This document shows, in pieces, positions 12,437-13,321 of a stretch of DNA of 13,321 nt. The DNA comes from Pseudomonadota bacterium (GTDB lineage Bacteria > Desulfobacterota > Anaeroferrophillalia > Anaeroferrophillales > Tharpellaceae). Every line of letters starts with the position of its first letter. The stretch's first letter is position 1. The DNA is taken from assembly GCA_015486505.1 (NCBI GenBank), contig WFRP01000089.1:1-13321 (forward strand), written 5' to 3'. A program made the position numbers and the translations under genes. The notes beneath the pieces are model-generated. The model had not been told where the DNA came from and did no database searches. It saw only the letters and a list, made by a program, of their open reading frames with translations.

Positions 12437-13321
12437 TTATTTAAATCTCAGAATAGTTTTGCCGATAATGTAACCTTGCTGGACTGGTAAGGGCTTTTTC
12501 CCTTCGGGTACGAATAAGCTGTAAAGGGTGTACTCACCCGGAAGTACGGTATCATTAATGACTGTATCAAGAATCAGCGGGCGGCCCCGCCAGGCCGGTA
12601 GTTCTGCGGCAAAAAGATTCACCTGATTCAGATCGTCAAGTGTATAAACATCATAAAAGGGTGAGACCAGACCGACGTAGAGTTTGTAACCAATTGGCAC
12701 TTTTGGTGTCAGCAGCAGACAGTAGTCGCCGGCTGCAAAATTGAAAATCTTATCCTGCTCATCAGCGTCATAAAATCCCTGTACTGTTTGATCTGTTTGC
12801 TGACGATCATTGGCACTCCGGCAGCGGTCAGCCAGCTCGCAGGCGGCAGCGAGTACACTGGTGGTCATTGAAACTGTTTCCGGCTCCAGAGCGTTTCTGA
12901 TGCTTAAATGGTCGAATTGGGTTCCGGCATCGTTGTCGGCCGGGGGGTCGCCAAGGGGTTCGGTGGCCAGTAAATTGATATAACTTGCATCCGGATTAAT
13001 CCTGACAAATTGGGCTTTCGCCTCTCTGAAAGCATCATACTGAATCAGAATATGGGGGTGATCCGCCGCGGTCTGCACATGATCTTTTTCCGAGGCAATC
13101 ACCAGAAAGCGGATTTCGGGATTGGCGGCGACAATATTTTTTATCCATTGGGCGCCATCGCGCCAATACCAGAAATTCTCACATTCACTTAAGCTGCTTA
13201 AATGTTCCGGCGGCCTGATTGGATAAAGGTTGTGGGTGATAGCGTAATCCGTCAGCCTTTCAGAGTAATAGACCTTGGTTTTTGTCGTTGTGTTTTCCGG
13301 CAGGTCGGTAAACGTTAAAGG
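12437..13321 (-). CDS. Probable alpha/beta-hydrolase-like protein with C-terminal beta-rich domain (N-terminus outside window)
   Basis: The frame is open from the right window edge to the TAA at 12439-12437, giving the last 294 residues; the true start is outside. The strand-plus-acid pattern IRFLVIASEKDHVQ followed about 65 residues later by QFDHLSIRN resembles the Asp and His of an alpha/beta-hydrolase triad; the nucleophile would be upstream and unseen. The last 110 residues (FNFAAGDYCLLLTPKVP.. to ..GEYTLYSLFVPEGKKPL) read as a beta-sandwich-like domain of the kind found in secreted proteins, which suggests export, though a signal peptide cannot be seen. An internal GTG at 13102 could be mistaken for a start, but the frame continues upstream without a stop. 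Substrate and role are unknown. Confidence 0.6.
   Translation of the reverse strand, partial: PLTFTDLPENTTTKTKVYYSERLTDYAITHNLYPIRPPEHLSSLSECENFWYWRDGAQWIKNIVAANPEIRFLVIASEKDHVQTAADHPHILIQYDAFREAKAQFVRINPDASYINLLATEPLGDPPADNDAGTQFDHLSIRNALEPETVSMTTSVLAAACELADRCRSANDRQQTDQTVQGFYDADEQDKIFNFAAGDYCLLLTPKVPIGYKLYVGLVSPFYDVYTLDDLNQVNLFAAELPAWRGRPLILDTVINDTVLPGEYTLYSLFVPEGKKPLPVQQGYIIGKTILRFK

Noticed and set aside
1..13321. tRNA or rRNA genes
   Set aside because: No cloverleaf with a GTTCRANNC-type T-loop in proper context and no conserved rRNA segments were seen on either strand.

Overview
The window looks like chromosomal DNA of an anaerobic Gram-negative bacterium, most likely of the former Deltaproteobacteria (Desulfobacterota). 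This is an inference. It rests on a heptose/LPS gene (gmhA), an AmmeMemoRadiSam-type radical SAM enzyme, the purH-purD-purE gene set, a deoxyhypusine-synthase-like protein and the style of the intergenic repeats. No rRNA or tRNA gene was seen, so the taxonomy is not proven.

Layout, left to right. Positions 1-830 (minus strand) hold the N-terminal part of a WYL-domain transcriptional regulator. Positions 831-2019 are an accessory patch: a bidirectional hairpin terminator, a 137-bp second copy of the nadA 3' end, and an AT-rich RelE/ParE-type toxin with its ribbon-helix-helix-type antitoxin. Three copies of a GGGGTCTGACCCC palindrome punctuate this patch at every junction. Positions 2020-10872 are a long run of minus-strand housekeeping genes. 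In transcription order they are purH, purD, purE, tsaC-like, a zinc-ribbon protein, gmhA, a deoxyhypusine-synthase-like gene, proC and nadA. Positions 11021-12031 (plus) are an amrS-like radical SAM gene. Positions 12437-13321 (minus) are the C-terminal part of a probable secreted or alpha/beta-hydrolase-like protein.

The genes fall into short coupled sets. purD and purE are 1 nt apart and tsaC follows purE by 9 nt. gmhA and the deoxyhypusine-synthase-like gene overlap by 1 nt, and proC follows 7 nt later. The antitoxin and toxin also overlap by 1 nt. Wider spacers between the sets hold repeats rather than genes.

The most unusual content is in those spacers. (1) A family of about 95-175-bp multi-hairpin repeats has five copies (5523-5616, 6288-6533, 9016-9156, 9157-9297, 12059-12232). 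Some are bounded by a 16-bp motif, ATAACCTGTAAGGTAC, and two abut or contain the stop codon of the neighbouring gene. (2) One copy is interrupted by a 92-bp MITE with 14-bp terminal inverted repeats beginning GTAA and an exact 8-bp target duplication, as expected of an IS66-family element. (3) The GGGGTCWGACCCC palindromes have five clear copies and one degenerate copy. (4) A 13-copy perfect heptanucleotide tandem repeat lies between proC and nadA. The window shows no complete new defence or metabolic system. The best candidates for undescribed biology are the multi-hairpin repeat family and the palindrome-flanked toxin-antitoxin insertion that duplicated the end of nadA.
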